From Thermohalobaculum sp038534135 (GTDB taxonomy: Bacteria; Pseudomonadota; Alphaproteobacteria; Rhodobacterales; Rhodobacteraceae): a stretch of 64,000 bases of DNA. Position 1 is the first letter of the stretch; each line of letters starts with the position of its first letter. The notes under the pieces were generated by a model, which was given only the letters and a program-made list of their open reading frames with translations, did not search any database and was not told the DNA's origin. A program made the position numbers and the translations under genes. Of this stretch, positions 17,078-26,519 are shown one piece after another. Where the stretch lies: assembly GCA_038534135.1 (NCBI GenBank), contig JBCAXJ010000016.1:1-64000 (forward strand), given 5' to 3'.

Positions 17078-17785
17078 TCAGTCGAGATACCCGAGCAGAC
17101 TAAGCAGATCGGCTGCGCGGAGGAAATCGCCCCGGCGGATTTCGGCCTGACGCGCGGCTTCCGCGTCCTCACCCCATTCATCGATATTCCATTGCTCGTC
17201 GATACGAGAGAGAGTCCAAGCGTTCTCGGCGTCTATTGCTCCGCGCCGCACCGCAAGACCCAGCACAAGCGAGCCCGAAATTGTCACCATTTCGGACAGG
17301 CAGGTCAGCGCCCAGGCGTCCTGCCGGTGAACCTCGGATGCGAGACGTGCGATCGCATCGCCGTCCTGCGGCACATGCATCACGCCTGACGCAACGTTCA
17401 GCGCCGCACCCAGATCCTGGCGCGCCCAGTCCAGTAGAGGATCCCAGCCCTGCGCTTGCTTCAAAACCAGAGCCTCGGGATGATCCGCCCGGTAGCACAG
17501 CAGATCCGTCTCGCCGTAGGCGGCGATCGTGTCGGCAACAATCATCTGTTCTGGCGCCACACGGTCCAGACACGTTGCAGCCGCGCGCGTCAGCGGCATC
17601 GACATCGGCACGATTTCGCCGTCTTGGGCATCCCATTCCGCTGCGATCCGCTCGGCCATTGCCCGCGCTGGAACGATAACATCGCGCTTGGCGGGCGTTT
17701 TCACGGTCCGACCGTCCAGTACAACTGTCCAGCCATCCGTCTCACCGACGCGTTCGGCGACCGCGTTCTTCCAGAACCGTTTCAT
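17078..17785 (-). CDS. ATP12-family F1-ATPase assembly chaperone
   Basis: A 235-residue protein matching the ATP12 family, which chaperones the alpha subunit of F1-ATP synthase. Landmarks are the N-terminal MKRFWKNAVAERV, WTVVLDGRTVKTPAK, and LAEEWDAQ-like AAEWDAQDGEIVPMSMPLT, plus SLVLGLAVRRGAIDAENAW. The family is typical of alphaproteobacteria and mitochondria. The ATG overlaps the stop of the HAD gene by four bases. Confidence 0.92.
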   Translation of the reverse strand: MKRFWKNAVAERVGETDGWTVVLDGRTVKTPAKRDVIVPARAMAERIAAEWDAQDGEIVPMSMPLTRAAATCLDRVAPEQMIVADTIAAYGETDLLCYRADHPEALVLKQAQGWDPLLDWARQDLGAALNVASGVMHVPQDGDAIARLASEVHRQDAWALTCLSEMVTISGSLVLGLAVRRGAIDAENAWTLSRIDEQWNIDEWGEDAEAARQAEIRRGDFLRAADLLSLLGYLD

Positions 17786-18465
17786 GGCTCACCGATCAAT
17801 TCTGCAACCAGCGATGCAAGCTCGGCCGTCTCGTCTGCCATCCGCTCAGCGCCTCCGCGCTGAAGACGGGCATCCTCGTGATATCCCCAACGCACACCGA
17901 TCCTGCGTACGTTCGCCGCACGTCCCATGGCCATGTCGAACTCGGTATCGCCAATCATCACAGTATGCGCGGCCTCCGCACCCGTACCGGCAAGACAGTT
18001 CAGGATCATCTGCGGATGTGGCTTGGATGGTGCATCGTCTGCGGTCTGCGTCGCGAGGAACATGTGCGAGAGCTCGTGCGTGCGCAAAAATCGGTCAAGG
18101 CCTGCGCGCGACTTGCCCGTTGCCGCAGAGAGCAGGTAACCCGCAGCATCGAGGTGATGGATCAGATTGAGCGCTCCACCGTAAAGTGGCGTGTTCGCCA
18201 CCGCGGCGCCGTCCTCCCGGTGCAGTCGGTTTCCGGTCTTGTAATCCTGTGCCAACTGCATTCGCTCTTCGTATTCTGCATCCGGCGCGAGCACGGCCAT
18301 CGCCTCGGGCAACGAAAGACCGACGATCCCCAGCGCGTCCGCCCGTGACGGCACCGGACGACCCGCTGCGCGGAACGCATGACTCATCGACGCCACAATG
18401 TGATCCTGACTGTCGACGAGTGTCCCGTCGATATCGAAAATCACGAGTTTCAGGGGCGTGTTCAT
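17782..18465 (-). CDS. HAD-superfamily hydrolase (phosphoglycolate phosphatase-like)
   Basis: A 227-residue HAD phosphatase. Motif I is FDIDGTLVDSQ (residues 9-19) with both aspartates, motif II is SAATGKS, motif III includes KPHPQM, and motif IV is IGDTEFDMAMG. A helical cap lies between motifs I and II. The start is placed at ATG 18465, which is where homology to the family begins; the frame is open further upstream without likely coding. It is translationally coupled to ATP12. Confidence 0.88.
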   Translation of the reverse strand: MNTPLKLVIFDIDGTLVDSQDHIVASMSHAFRAAGRPVPSRADALGIVGLSLPEAMAVLAPDAEYEERMQLAQDYKTGNRLHREDGAAVANTPLYGGALNLIHHLDAAGYLLSAATGKSRAGLDRFLRTHELSHMFLATQTADDAPSKPHPQMILNCLAGTGAEAAHTVMIGDTEFDMAMGRAANVRRIGVRWGYHEDARLQRGGAERMADETAELASLVAELIGEP

Positions 18466-18561
18466 GTGCCCCACTTGCCGCTCCTGCAATGCCGTGGCAA
18501 GGGGTTGGGATGCGTCTGAGGGGTGGCGCGGCAAATCGCTCAGCGTGCGCGCAGGCAGGGG

Positions 18562-18590
18562 TTGCACGTCACGCCGATGTCCCTTATAGA
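18562..18590 (+). promoter_or_regulatory. Putative sigma70-type promoter of rpmE
   Basis: TTGCAC and TATAGA are separated by 17 bases, both close to consensus. The rpmE ATG lies 88 bases downstream. The site is between divergent genes, so it fits a leader for the ribosomal protein gene. Confidence 0.55.
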
Positions 18591-18677
18591 GCGCGCTCTT
18601 CGCCGGACAGGGTTCAGCGAGATCGTTTGGATTTGAGAGGCCGCGCGATGCGCGCCCCACACAGCATGGACGGTACG

Positions 18678-18899
18678 ATGAAAAGCGACATTCATCCGGA
18701 ATACCACATGATCGACGTCAAGATGACGGACGGCACGATCGTCAAGATGCGCTCGACCTGGGGCAGTGAGAACGACACGCTCACACTGGACATCGACCCG
18801 AGCGCGCATCCGGCATGGACCGGCGGCGGCACGAAGTTGATGGACACCGGCGGGCGCGTGTCGAGATTCAAGAAGAAATTCGACGGTTTCGGATTCTGA
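18678..18899 (+). CDS. rpmE: 50S ribosomal protein L31
   Basis: A 73-residue L31. It begins MKSDIHPEYHMIDV, contains DIDPSAHPAWTGGG, and ends RVSRFKKKFDGFGF. It has no cysteine, so it is the zinc-independent form common in alphaproteobacteria. The ATG at 18678 matches the family start; the open frame extends far upstream only because of high GC. It is followed by a clear terminator. Confidence 0.96.
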   Translation: MKSDIHPEYHMIDVKMTDGTIVKMRSTWGSENDTLTLDIDPSAHPAWTGGGTKLMDTGGRVSRFKKKFDGFGF

Positions 18900-18955
18900 A
18901 CAAGCTCGGAAGAATCCGCGGCGCCGATCGCGCTAACTCAACCCTATGACAACCA

Positions 18956-18981
18956 AGCGCCGGTCTCCCCGGCGCTTTTTT
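18956..18981 (+). terminator. Rho-independent terminator after rpmE
   Basis: The stem AGCGCCGG/CCGGCGCT with a five-base loop is followed directly by six T residues. It ends the rpmE transcript before mipZ. Confidence 0.88.
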
Positions 18982-19069
18982 AGTCTGATCAGCCAAATCT
19001 GAGAACACTCGCGTTGGGCGCTTCAGTATCTCAACACTTTTCGTCACCACGCAAGCCGAGGACGTCGCT

Positions 19070-19885
19070 ATGACGGATGCGACACATGTGATCGTCCTTG
19101 GCAACGAAAAGGGCGGCTCTGGCAAAAGCACGACGTCGATGCACCTATTTGTGGCGCTCGCACGCGCAGGGCACACGATCGGTGCGATAGACCTGGATTC
19201 GCGCCAGCAAACATTCTTTCGCTATCTCGACAACCGCAACGCCTACAATGAACGGCAAGGCGTCTCGCTGGCTATGCCAGTCTTGGCGGCGGTCGACCCG
19301 TCCACCGCACCGATGCGCGCGGACGCGGCGCTCGCGGATCGCCAGAGCCTTGAAGACACCATCGCATTCCTGTCGAAGACATGCAGTTTCATCATCATCG
19401 ACACGCCTGGCGCTGCAACGCCTCTAAGTGAAGCAGCACATGCCGCTGCGGATACGCTGGTCACGCCCATGAATGACAGCCTGATCGACTTCGATCTGCT
19501 CGGGCGCCTGGATCCAAACTCTGGAAAGGTACTCGGCCCGTCGATCTACTCAGAAATGGTCTGGTCCGGTCGGCAGGCGCGCGCAATGGCAGGCAAGACG
19601 CCCACGGACTGGGTCGTGTTGCGCAATCGGATGTCCACGCTCGAGAGCCGCAACAAACGCAAAGTCGGCGGCGCGCTGACCGAGTTGAGCGACCGGATTG
19701 GCTTCCGCGTGATCCCCGGTTTCTCGGAACGCGTCATCTTTCGGGAGTTGTTCCTTAACGGCCTGACACTGTTGGACCTGAAAAAAGACGGGCTGATCAG
19801 CCTTACCCTGAGCCATGTGGCCGCACGTCAGGAACTGCGCGACATGATAAAGGCGCTGAACTTGCCCGCGATGGGCGTTGACTGA
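19070..19885 (+). CDS. mipZ: MipZ division-plane positioning ATPase
   Basis: A 271-residue ParA/MinD-like ATPase. The deviant Walker A is GNEKGGSGKST (residues 11-21), switch I is IDLDSRQQTFFRYLDNR, and Walker B is IIIDTPGAATPL. LVTPMNDSLIDFDLLGRLDP, DWVVLRNRM, RVIFRELFLNGLTLLDL and HVAARQELRDM match MipZ of Caulobacter closely. MipZ forms a gradient from ParB at the poles and keeps FtsZ at midcell in alphaproteobacteria. GAGGAC precedes the ATG. It is 23 bases from ugd. Confidence 0.93.
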   Translation: MTDATHVIVLGNEKGGSGKSTTSMHLFVALARAGHTIGAIDLDSRQQTFFRYLDNRNAYNERQGVSLAMPVLAAVDPSTAPMRADAALADRQSLEDTIAFLSKTCSFIIIDTPGAATPLSEAAHAAADTLVTPMNDSLIDFDLLGRLDPNSGKVLGPSIYSEMVWSGRQARAMAGKTPTDWVVLRNRMSTLESRNKRKVGGALTELSDRIGFRVIPGFSERVIFRELFLNGLTLLDLKKDGLISLTLSHVAARQELRDMIKALNLPAMGVD

Positions 19886-19908
19886 CTGGGAAGCGGAGGG
19901 CTTGAGCC

Positions 19909-21213
19909 ATGCGGATCGCGATGATCGGGACAGGGTATGTCGGGCTGGTCTCGGGCGTATGCTTTTCAGACTTTGGCCACGATGTGATCTGCATCGACAA
20001 GGACGCGACCAAGATCGACAAGCTTCTGTCGGGCGATGTGCCGATCTTTGAACCCGGCTTGGACGTTCTCCTGGCGAAGAACACAGCGGCTGGACGACTC
20101 CGGTTCACGACGGATCTCGCCGACGGTGTTCAGGGCGCGGACGCGGTCTTCATCGCGGTCGGCACACCGGCACGGCGGGGGGACGGCCATGCTGACCTAA
20201 GCTACGTGTTCGCGGCGGCCGAGGAACTCGCCGGGTTGCTGGCCCAGTACACTGTCGTGGTGACCAAATCGACCGTGCCGGTCGGCACCAATCGACGGAT
20301 TGAAGAAACAATTACAGCGGCAGCGCCTCAGGCGGCCTTCGACGTCGCATCAAACCCCGAGTTTCTGCGCGAAGGGGCAGCAATCGAAGACTTCATGCGT
20401 CCTGACAGGGTCATCGTGGGGTGCGAAAGCGAGCGTGCTCAAGTCGTGATGCGCGAAATCTACAGACCACTGAACATCCGAGAGACACCGGTTGTCTTCA
20501 CCGATCTCGAATCCGCCGAGATGATCAAATACGCGGCCAATGCCTTTCTCGCCACCAAGATCACTTTCATCAACGAGATCGCCGATCTTTGCGAAAAGAC
20601 CGGCGCAAACGTCCAATCGGTCGCCAAGGGTATCGGACTGGACGGAAGGATCGGCGGCAAGTTCCTGCATCCTGGACCAGGATATGGGGGATCTTGTTTT
20701 CCGAAAGATACGTTAGCTCTCGTCCAAACCGCCGAGCAGCATGCCAGCCCGATGAAGATCGTGCGGACCGTTGTGGACGTGAACAACGCCAGGCCCGGAC
20801 AGATGACGCACAAGATCATCGAGACGGCCGGAGGGTCGGTTGCGGGGAAACGCATTGCGATCCTTGGTGTGACCTTCAAGCCCAACACGGACGACATGCG
20901 CGAATCACCCTCGCTGGTCATTGTGCCCGAGTTACGCGATGCAGGCGCCGAGATCGTGCTGTGTGATCCGCAAGGCCGGAGAGAGGGCGAGCCACAGTTG
21001 GGCCCCGCCGAATGGGTCGACGAGCCCTATGCTGCTGCGCGCGGCGCCGATGTTCTGGTGCTGCTGACGGAGTGGAATGAGTTCCGAGGTCTCGATCTGC
21101 AACGCCTGTTCCAGCAGATGTCGGGTGCGGTCTTCGTCGATCTCCGCAACGTATATGTGCCGGAAGACGTGCGTGAAGCCGGGTTCACCTATGCATCGAT
21201 CGGGCGCCCCTGA
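19909..21213 (+). CDS. ugd: UDP-glucose 6-dehydrogenase
   Basis: A 434-residue NAD-dependent enzyme that oxidises UDP-glucose to UDP-glucuronate for surface polysaccharide. The N-terminal GTGYVGLVSGVCFSDFGHDV binds NAD. TKSTVPVGTN, NPEFLREGAAIEDF and PGPGYGGSCFPKDTLAL, with the catalytic cysteine in GGSCFPKD, are all intact. The C-terminal domain carries VTFKPNTDDMRESPS. No polysaccharide cluster surrounds it in the window. Confidence 0.96.
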   Translation: MRIAMIGTGYVGLVSGVCFSDFGHDVICIDKDATKIDKLLSGDVPIFEPGLDVLLAKNTAAGRLRFTTDLADGVQGADAVFIAVGTPARRGDGHADLSYVFAAAEELAGLLAQYTVVVTKSTVPVGTNRRIEETITAAAPQAAFDVASNPEFLREGAAIEDFMRPDRVIVGCESERAQVVMREIYRPLNIRETPVVFTDLESAEMIKYAANAFLATKITFINEIADLCEKTGANVQSVAKGIGLDGRIGGKFLHPGPGYGGSCFPKDTLALVQTAEQHASPMKIVRTVVDVNNARPGQMTHKIIETAGGSVAGKRIAILGVTFKPNTDDMRESPSLVIVPELRDAGAEIVLCDPQGRREGEPQLGPAEWVDEPYAAARGADVLVLLTEWNEFRGLDLQRLFQQMSGAVFVDLRNVYVPEDVREAGFTYASIGRP

Positions 21214-21242
21214 GCCAACTGCGCTGGCTTCCTGGCAGCGGA

Positions 21243-22631
21243 TTATCTTGGCGTCGCGACGACCCGGCAGATCAGAGCGCGCTGCAGCAGCTCGCCGCAG
21301 ATCTGATGCGCGTTACCCTGGCTTAATCCCGTCATCCGCAGCTTGTAGATCTGCTTACCAACACGGCCAATCGACTGCGAGACCCGGAAACTGGGTTTTA
21401 CACGACCGACGAAAGGCTTGTTGCTGATCCCGACGAGATCGGCGAGAGCGTGCTCTTCGGTGCTGTAAGGTCCAACCTCGGCAGTCCAATTGGTCGAGGA
21501 CTGTGCGACACGTGCCTGTGGCTTAGGCGTCGGAATTGGAGAGATAGACGCGCTGCGGGTCCGAGAGAGTACATCTCTCGTGCCGGCCGTTTGCTCACCC
21601 CCGCGCGGAATTGGCAAATCTGCGATCGTCGGTGCCGAATAACGGCTGGAACTCGGTTGTGGAACAGACGCCGCGGCTTGTGGGACAAGTATCTTGCCGA
21701 GTGCCGCGATCCGTGTATCCGGCGCGCCAGGCTTGCGGCGTGGAAGTGGCGACCATCCGGGCGGTTTGCCCTTGGACGTTGCGCTGCGTACTTGCGGGCG
21801 GACCTTGCGGGCTTTGCTCTTCGCGCGAGAGAAACCAATGTCCAGCAGTTTGGTTACGCGCCGGCTCCGATCGGCAGAGGAACTCGCGCCGAACTGGACG
21901 GCAAGGATCTGCTTACGACCCCGCCGCGCCGACGCAACGAGGTTGTAGCCTGCCGCACGGGTGTATCCGGTCTTAATGCCATCTGCGCCGGGATAGCTGC
22001 GCAACAGGCGGTTGGTGTTCCAGACCCGCTTGCCTGCCGCATAGTCGGTCTTGCGTTTGAAGATGTTGTAGTACTGCGGATAGTCGAAGAACAGGTGCCG
22101 TCCGAGGATCGCCATGTCACGCGCAGTCGAGTAGTGCCCTGACGACGTGAGCCCGTGCGGGTTGCGAAACGCGGTGTTGCGCATGCCTAGGTGCTTCGCC
22201 TTTCGCGTCATCAGACGCGCAAAACCCCGCTGAGACCCCCCGATTCCCTCTGCGAGAACCATCGCCGCATCGTTTGCTGATTTCAGTGCAGTTGCCCGGA
22301 TCAGGCTGCGTACCGTAACCCGCTGCCCCGATTTGAGGTAGAGCTTGGATGCTGGCTGGCGCGCAGCATGCCGCGAAACCCGAAGTTTCTGGTTGAGCCG
22401 AAGACGCCCGTCCCGCACCGCTTCAAACGTCAGGTAAAGCGTCATCATCTTGGTCAGCGACGCAGGGTGCAGCCGCTGATCAGCGCTGCGCGCATAGAGG
22501 ACTTTACCATTGCGCATATCCATGACGAGCGAGGCCTTGGGCGCTGCGTGCGCTGGCGGAGCCGCGAGAAACGCAGCCAGCGTCAAAAATGATAAAACCA
22601 ATCCACGAAGTATCATCACAGGGATGCTCAT
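21243..22631 (-). CDS. D-alanyl-D-alanine carboxypeptidase with SPOR domain
   Basis: A 462-residue penicillin-binding protein of peptidase family S11. A signal peptide ends near residue 29 (PAHAAP). The catalytic SxxK is SLTK, the second motif is SAND, and the third is KTGYT. A basic, disordered linker leads to a C-terminal SPOR domain (about residues 385-460), which binds denuded septal glycan. It likely trims peptidoglycan stem peptides at the division site. It converges on ugd with a 29-base gap. Confidence 0.92.
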   Translation of the reverse strand: MSIPVMILRGLVLSFLTLAAFLAAPPAHAAPKASLVMDMRNGKVLYARSADQRLHPASLTKMMTLYLTFEAVRDGRLRLNQKLRVSRHAARQPASKLYLKSGQRVTVRSLIRATALKSANDAAMVLAEGIGGSQRGFARLMTRKAKHLGMRNTAFRNPHGLTSSGHYSTARDMAILGRHLFFDYPQYYNIFKRKTDYAAGKRVWNTNRLLRSYPGADGIKTGYTRAAGYNLVASARRGRKQILAVQFGASSSADRSRRVTKLLDIGFSRAKSKARKVRPQVRSATSKGKPPGWSPLPRRKPGAPDTRIAALGKILVPQAAASVPQPSSSRYSAPTIADLPIPRGGEQTAGTRDVLSRTRSASISPIPTPKPQARVAQSSTNWTAEVGPYSTEEHALADLVGISNKPFVGRVKPSFRVSQSIGRVGKQIYKLRMTGLSQGNAHQICGELLQRALICRVVATPR

Positions 22632-22819
22632 CGCCTGCTATCCTTGCCTGTTGTCGAATTTCGCCTGTCGAGCCGCTCTTTGTCGGTCTTCCTCAGGCGA
22701 CATCTGCCAAGAGCACCGTAACATGCTGTGAGACAATTGAGAATCACAAAGTTCCATTCTTTGTAGGCCTCCACCGATCCGAGCCGTAGAAATTTATTGT
22801 GCGGCGCAGCATTCTTCTC

Positions 22820-22848
22820 TTGACGCAGTGCAGCATAAAGATCATATA
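22820..22848 (+). promoter_or_regulatory. Putative promoter of the phasin gene
   Basis: TTGACG and CATATA are separated by 17 bases, about 70 bases before the phasin ATG. The surrounding 286-base intergenic stretch (22632-22917) holds nothing else recognised. Confidence 0.4.
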
Positions 22849-22917
22849 CCCGTCAGAACGATACCGGGTTCACCAAGACACAAATGTCTAAACAAACCTT
22901 AGAAGATGGAGACGCAC

Positions 22918-23349
22918 ATGACCAAGGCAGCCACCAAGCAAGTCGAAGAATTCACCGCAGAAGCTAAAAAGACTATGGAAGAAGGTGTCGAAAAGATGGC
23001 GAAAGGCGTTGAAGACGTGACCGCGTTCGGTCAAGACAACGTGGAAGCCATGATGACCTCTGGCAAGGTGTTCGCCAAGGCCACCGAAGAGATGAATGCC
23101 GAGATCATCGCGTTTTCGAAGAAGAGCTACGAGGACGGCATGGCGGCAGCCAAGGAAATCTCGTCGGTCAAGTCGGTCAGCGAGTTCTTCGAAAAGCAAA
23201 CCGCTTTCGCAAAAAGCAGCTTTGAGAACTATGTCGCCGAAGCAACCAAGCTGAACGAAATCTACTCGTCCGCAGCGAAGGAAGCGTTCGAGCCACTCAA
23301 CGCACGGTTCAGCGCAGCCGCCGAGATGGTCAAGACCTACAAGGCCTGA
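22918..23349 (+). CDS. Phasin-family protein
   Basis: A 143-residue, almost entirely helical, lysine/glutamate/alanine-rich protein matching phasins. Landmarks are the amphipathic helix KSYEDGMAAAKEISSVKSVSEFFEKQTAFAKSSFENYV and the terminal SAAAEMVKTYKA. Phasins coat polyhydroxyalkanoate granules, though some alphaproteobacterial ones have other roles. The start is ATG 22918 six bases after GGAG; ATG 22906 is in frame but has no properly spaced site. It has its own terminator. Confidence 0.88.
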   Translation: MTKAATKQVEEFTAEAKKTMEEGVEKMAKGVEDVTAFGQDNVEAMMTSGKVFAKATEEMNAEIIAFSKKSYEDGMAAAKEISSVKSVSEFFEKQTAFAKSSFENYVAEATKLNEIYSSAAKEAFEPLNARFSAAAEMVKTYKA

Positions 23350-23409
23350 TCAGCGCGCCCAGCCTGCTCGCTCCGCCCTGGTGGAGCGGTTCAAAAACGA
23401 AAAGCCGTT

Positions 23410-23433
23410 AAGGGGGCAGTAACGCCCCCTTTT
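23410..23433 (+). terminator. Rho-independent terminator after phasin
   Basis: The stem AAGGGGGC/GCCCCCTT has a six-base loop and merges into a short T-run. It lies about 60 bases after the phasin stop and before clpS. Confidence 0.85.
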
Positions 23434-23499
23434 CTAATTCTACCGAACGACTATATTTGCCGCCTATCCAATCTATGCCGCAAAGAGTTGATCACCCGA

Positions 23500-23883
23500 A
23501 TGCAGTCTGTGATCCGACAGCACATGCAAATGAGACCCGGTGCACCGGTGGCCGGTCCATCACCCGATGATGGTGGCGACGGTGTGGACGGCGACACGAA
23601 TGTCATCGTCAAATCCAAACCGAAAACGAAGCGGCCATCGCTCTACAAGGTACTGCTCCTGAACGACGACTACACCCCGATGGAGTTCGTCGTTTACATC
23701 CTGGAGCGATTCTTCAACATCGATCACGCGCGCGCTGTCGACATTATGTTGACTGTCCACACACGCGGGCTGGCCGTTGTCGGCGTCTATCCGTTCGAAG
23801 TCGCGGAGACCAAAGTGACGCAGGTCATGGACTGCGCGCGCTCCAATCAACACCCGCTTCAGTGCACGATGGAGAAGGAATGA
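23500..23883 (+). CDS. clpS: ATP-dependent Clp protease adaptor ClpS
   Basis: A roughly 127-residue adaptor that delivers N-degron substrates to ClpAP. The conserved core is YKVLLLNDDYTPMEFVVYILERFF, with the substrate-binding DD-x-(T/Y) loop, and HTRGLAVVGVYPFEVAETKV for ClpA binding. The long Gly/Asp-rich N-terminus is the part that enters the ClpA channel. The start is uncertain: ATG 23500 is chosen, but TTG 23488 and ATG 23524 are in frame and none has a good ribosome site. clpA follows 160 bases downstream. Confidence 0.93.
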   Translation: MQSVIRQHMQMRPGAPVAGPSPDDGGDGVDGDTNVIVKSKPKTKRPSLYKVLLLNDDYTPMEFVVYILERFFNIDHARAVDIMLTVHTRGLAVVGVYPFEVAETKVTQVMDCARSNQHPLQCTMEKE

Positions 23884-24043
23884 GCGGGGCCGAGGTCGCC
23901 GTCCCGTGAACCTTCTAAACTTGAAGCCATCGCGCACAACGCCAAAATAACACTTTCGAGGTTGGATGGTCTTGCAGGAGCACCTCGCTTGCAGTCATGC
24001 TGCGGGTGACTCGCACCGGAGACCGGAGAGCAAGGAGAAACCG

Positions 24044-26374
24044 ATGCCGTCATTGACGACGACCCTAGAGGACGCAATCCACAGGGCGATCGGGTTTGCC
24101 AACGCCCGCCGGCACGAGCTGGCCACGTTGGAGCATTTGCTGCTCGCGTTGATCGATGAGCCGGATGCCGCGCGCGTCATGCGGGCTTGCTCGGTCGATC
24201 TGGCGGAACTGCGCAAGACCCTGACCAAGTTCATCGATACCGAGCTCGAGACGCTGGTGTTCGACATGGACGGATCGGAGGCAGCGCCATCCACCGGATT
24301 TCAACGGGTGATCCAGCGTGCAGCCATCCATGTGCAGTCCTCGGGCCGTTCCGAGGTCACTGGGGCGAATGTACTCGTGGCGATCTTCAACGAGCGCGAA
24401 AGCCATGCGGCGTTCTTCCTGCAAGAACAGGACATGACGCGCTATGATGCGGTGAATTATCTCAGTCACGGCGTGGCGAAGGATCCAGCCTTCGGCGAAC
24501 GCAGACCAGTTCGGGGCGCCGAGGACGACGACGTCAGCGAGGATGCGACGCCGAGCGGCAGTGATGACAACGCCGAGGAGACCTCGCTGTCCAAATTCTG
24601 TGTTGATCTGAACGCCAAGGCGCGCGACGGCAAGGTCGACCCGCTGATCGGGCGCTCGGACGAAGTCGAGCGCTGCATTCAGGTTCTGTGCCGCCGTCGG
24701 AAGAACAATCCACTGCTGGTCGGCGATCCCGGCGTCGGCAAAACCGCGATTGCCGAGGGTCTTGCAAAGAAAATCGTCGAGGGCGAGACGCCCGACATCC
24801 TGTCCGAAAGCACGATTTTCTCGCTCGACATGGGCGCGCTGCTCGCGGGCACACGATACCGTGGTGATTTCGAGGAACGCCTGAAAGCAGTCGTCAAAGA
24901 GTTGGAAGAGCATCCTGATGCGATTCTGTTCATTGACGAGATCCATACCGTGATCGGCGCGGGTGCGACAACCGGCGGTGCCATGGATGCGTCGAACCTC
25001 CTGAAGCCAGCCCTTCAGTCCGGATCGCTGCGCTGCATGGGTTCGACCACATACAACGAGTTCCGCCAGCACTTCGAAAAGGACCGTGCGCTCAGCCGGC
25101 GGTTCCAAAAGATCGACGTGAAGGAACCGAGCCTGGATGATTCGGTGAAGATCCTGCGCGGTCTCAAACCTTTCTTCGAGGAGCATCACGACGTCAAGTA
25201 CACCGCAGACGCCATCAAGACCGCAGTGGACCTGTCGTCGCGCTATATCAACGACCGCAAGCTGCCGGACAAGGCGATCGATGTGATTGACGAGGCCGGT
25301 GCCGCACAGCATTTGCTGCCTGCCGCCAAGCGGCGCAAGACGATTGGGACCAAGGAGATCGAGAACGTCGTCTCGAAAATCGCGCGGATCCCGCCGAAAT
25401 CGGTTTCGAAATCTGATACCGAACAGTTGCGTGATCTCGAGGGCAACCTCAAGCGCGTGGTCTTCGGTCAGGACGACGCGATCGACGCGCTGGCCTCGGC
25501 GATCAAGCTCAGCCGGGCCGGCCTGCGCGAGCCGGAAAAGCCGATTGGGTCGTACCTGTTCACCGGTCCTACAGGTGTCGGGAAGACGGAGGTTGCCAAG
25601 CAACTCGCCAATGTTCTTGGCGTCGAGTTCAAACGCTTCGATATGTCCGAGTACATGGAGAAGCACTCGGTCAGCCGCCTGATCGGTGCGCCTCCGGGGT
25701 ATGTCGGCTTCGATCAGGGCGGCCTTCTGACGGACGCAGTCGATCAGCATCCACACTGTGTGCTGCTGCTGGACGAGATCGAGAAAGCCCACCCAGACAT
25801 CTTCAACATTCTGCTGCAGGTCATGGACCATGGCACGCTGACCGATCACAATGGCAAGTCTGTGAGTTTCCGCAACGTGATCCTGATCATGACCTCGAAT
25901 GCAGGCGCTCAGGAACAAGCCCGGGCCGCGATCGGATTTGGCAGGGATCGGCGCGAAGGTGCTGATACGGAAGCTGTCGAACGCATGTTCACGCCAGAGT
26001 TCCGCAATCGTCTGGACGCCGTCGTGTCATTCGCGCCATTGCCGAAGGACGTCATCCTGATGGTGGTCGAGAAGTTCGTGATGCAGCTCGAAGCCCAGTT
26101 GATGGAACGCGGTGTCACGATCGAACTCAGCCCCGAGGCAGCCGAGTGGATCGCTGATACGGGTTACGACGACAAGATGGGCGCACGCCCACTGGCGCGC
26201 GTGATCCAGGAAAACATCAAAAAGCCGCTTGCCGAGGAACTGCTTTTCGGTGCTCTCGCAAAAGGCGGATTGGTGCGGATCACGGTCGAAGACGGGAAAC
26301 TGAAACTCGAAAGCACTCCACCGGGCAACCCGCGCCTGCCGAAGGAAGAAACACCGCTGCTGACGGCTGGATAA
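24044..26374 (+). CDS. clpA: ATP-dependent Clp protease ATP-binding subunit ClpA
   Basis: A 776-residue Hsp100 unfoldase. The N-domain (MPSLTTTLEDAIHRAIGFAN) is followed by the first AAA module with GDPGVGKTA and VLFIDEIHT-like ILFIDEIHTVIGAGA, then the second module with TGPTGVGKTE and LLLDEIEKAHPDIFN. GARPLARVIQ marks the C-terminal domain. The ATG at 24044 sits six bases from AAGGAG, so the 26-residue upstream open frame is not used. It works with the ClpS gene just upstream and with ClpP elsewhere. Confidence 0.97.
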   Translation: MPSLTTTLEDAIHRAIGFANARRHELATLEHLLLALIDEPDAARVMRACSVDLAELRKTLTKFIDTELETLVFDMDGSEAAPSTGFQRVIQRAAIHVQSSGRSEVTGANVLVAIFNERESHAAFFLQEQDMTRYDAVNYLSHGVAKDPAFGERRPVRGAEDDDVSEDATPSGSDDNAEETSLSKFCVDLNAKARDGKVDPLIGRSDEVERCIQVLCRRRKNNPLLVGDPGVGKTAIAEGLAKKIVEGETPDILSESTIFSLDMGALLAGTRYRGDFEERLKAVVKELEEHPDAILFIDEIHTVIGAGATTGGAMDASNLLKPALQSGSLRCMGSTTYNEFRQHFEKDRALSRRFQKIDVKEPSLDDSVKILRGLKPFFEEHHDVKYTADAIKTAVDLSSRYINDRKLPDKAIDVIDEAGAAQHLLPAAKRRKTIGTKEIENVVSKIARIPPKSVSKSDTEQLRDLEGNLKRVVFGQDDAIDALASAIKLSRAGLREPEKPIGSYLFTGPTGVGKTEVAKQLANVLGVEFKRFDMSEYMEKHSVSRLIGAPPGYVGFDQGGLLTDAVDQHPHCVLLLDEIEKAHPDIFNILLQVMDHGTLTDHNGKSVSFRNVILIMTSNAGAQEQARAAIGFGRDRREGADTEAVERMFTPEFRNRLDAVVSFAPLPKDVILMVVEKFVMQLEAQLMERGVTIELSPEAAEWIADTGYDDKMGARPLARVIQENIKKPLAEELLFGALAKGGLVRITVEDGKLKLESTPPGNPRLPKEETPLLTAG

Positions 26375-26424
26375 CGCTACTCAGGTGCAGTGGGCGTTCG
26401 CCAACCGCACAAACGTCGTTCACG

Positions 26425-26453
26425 CGCCCGCGACTCACCAGTCGCGGGCGTTT
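26425..26453 (+). terminator. Hairpin terminator after clpA
   Basis: An 11-bp perfect stem CGCCCGCGACT/AGTCGCGGGCG with a four-base loop is followed by TTTGCGTT. The T-run is short but the stem is very stable. Confidence 0.75.
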
Positions 26454-26519
26454 GCGTTAACCTGATCTACAGATGCCGCGTGCTTGTCAGGCTTATCCAA
26501 GCCGGAGAACCGACCGCAC

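Noticed and set aside
24065..25918. 617-codon minus-strand frame opposite clpA
   Set aside because: Mirror of the high-GC clpA coding sequence; the translated protein shows no family and clpA is unambiguous.
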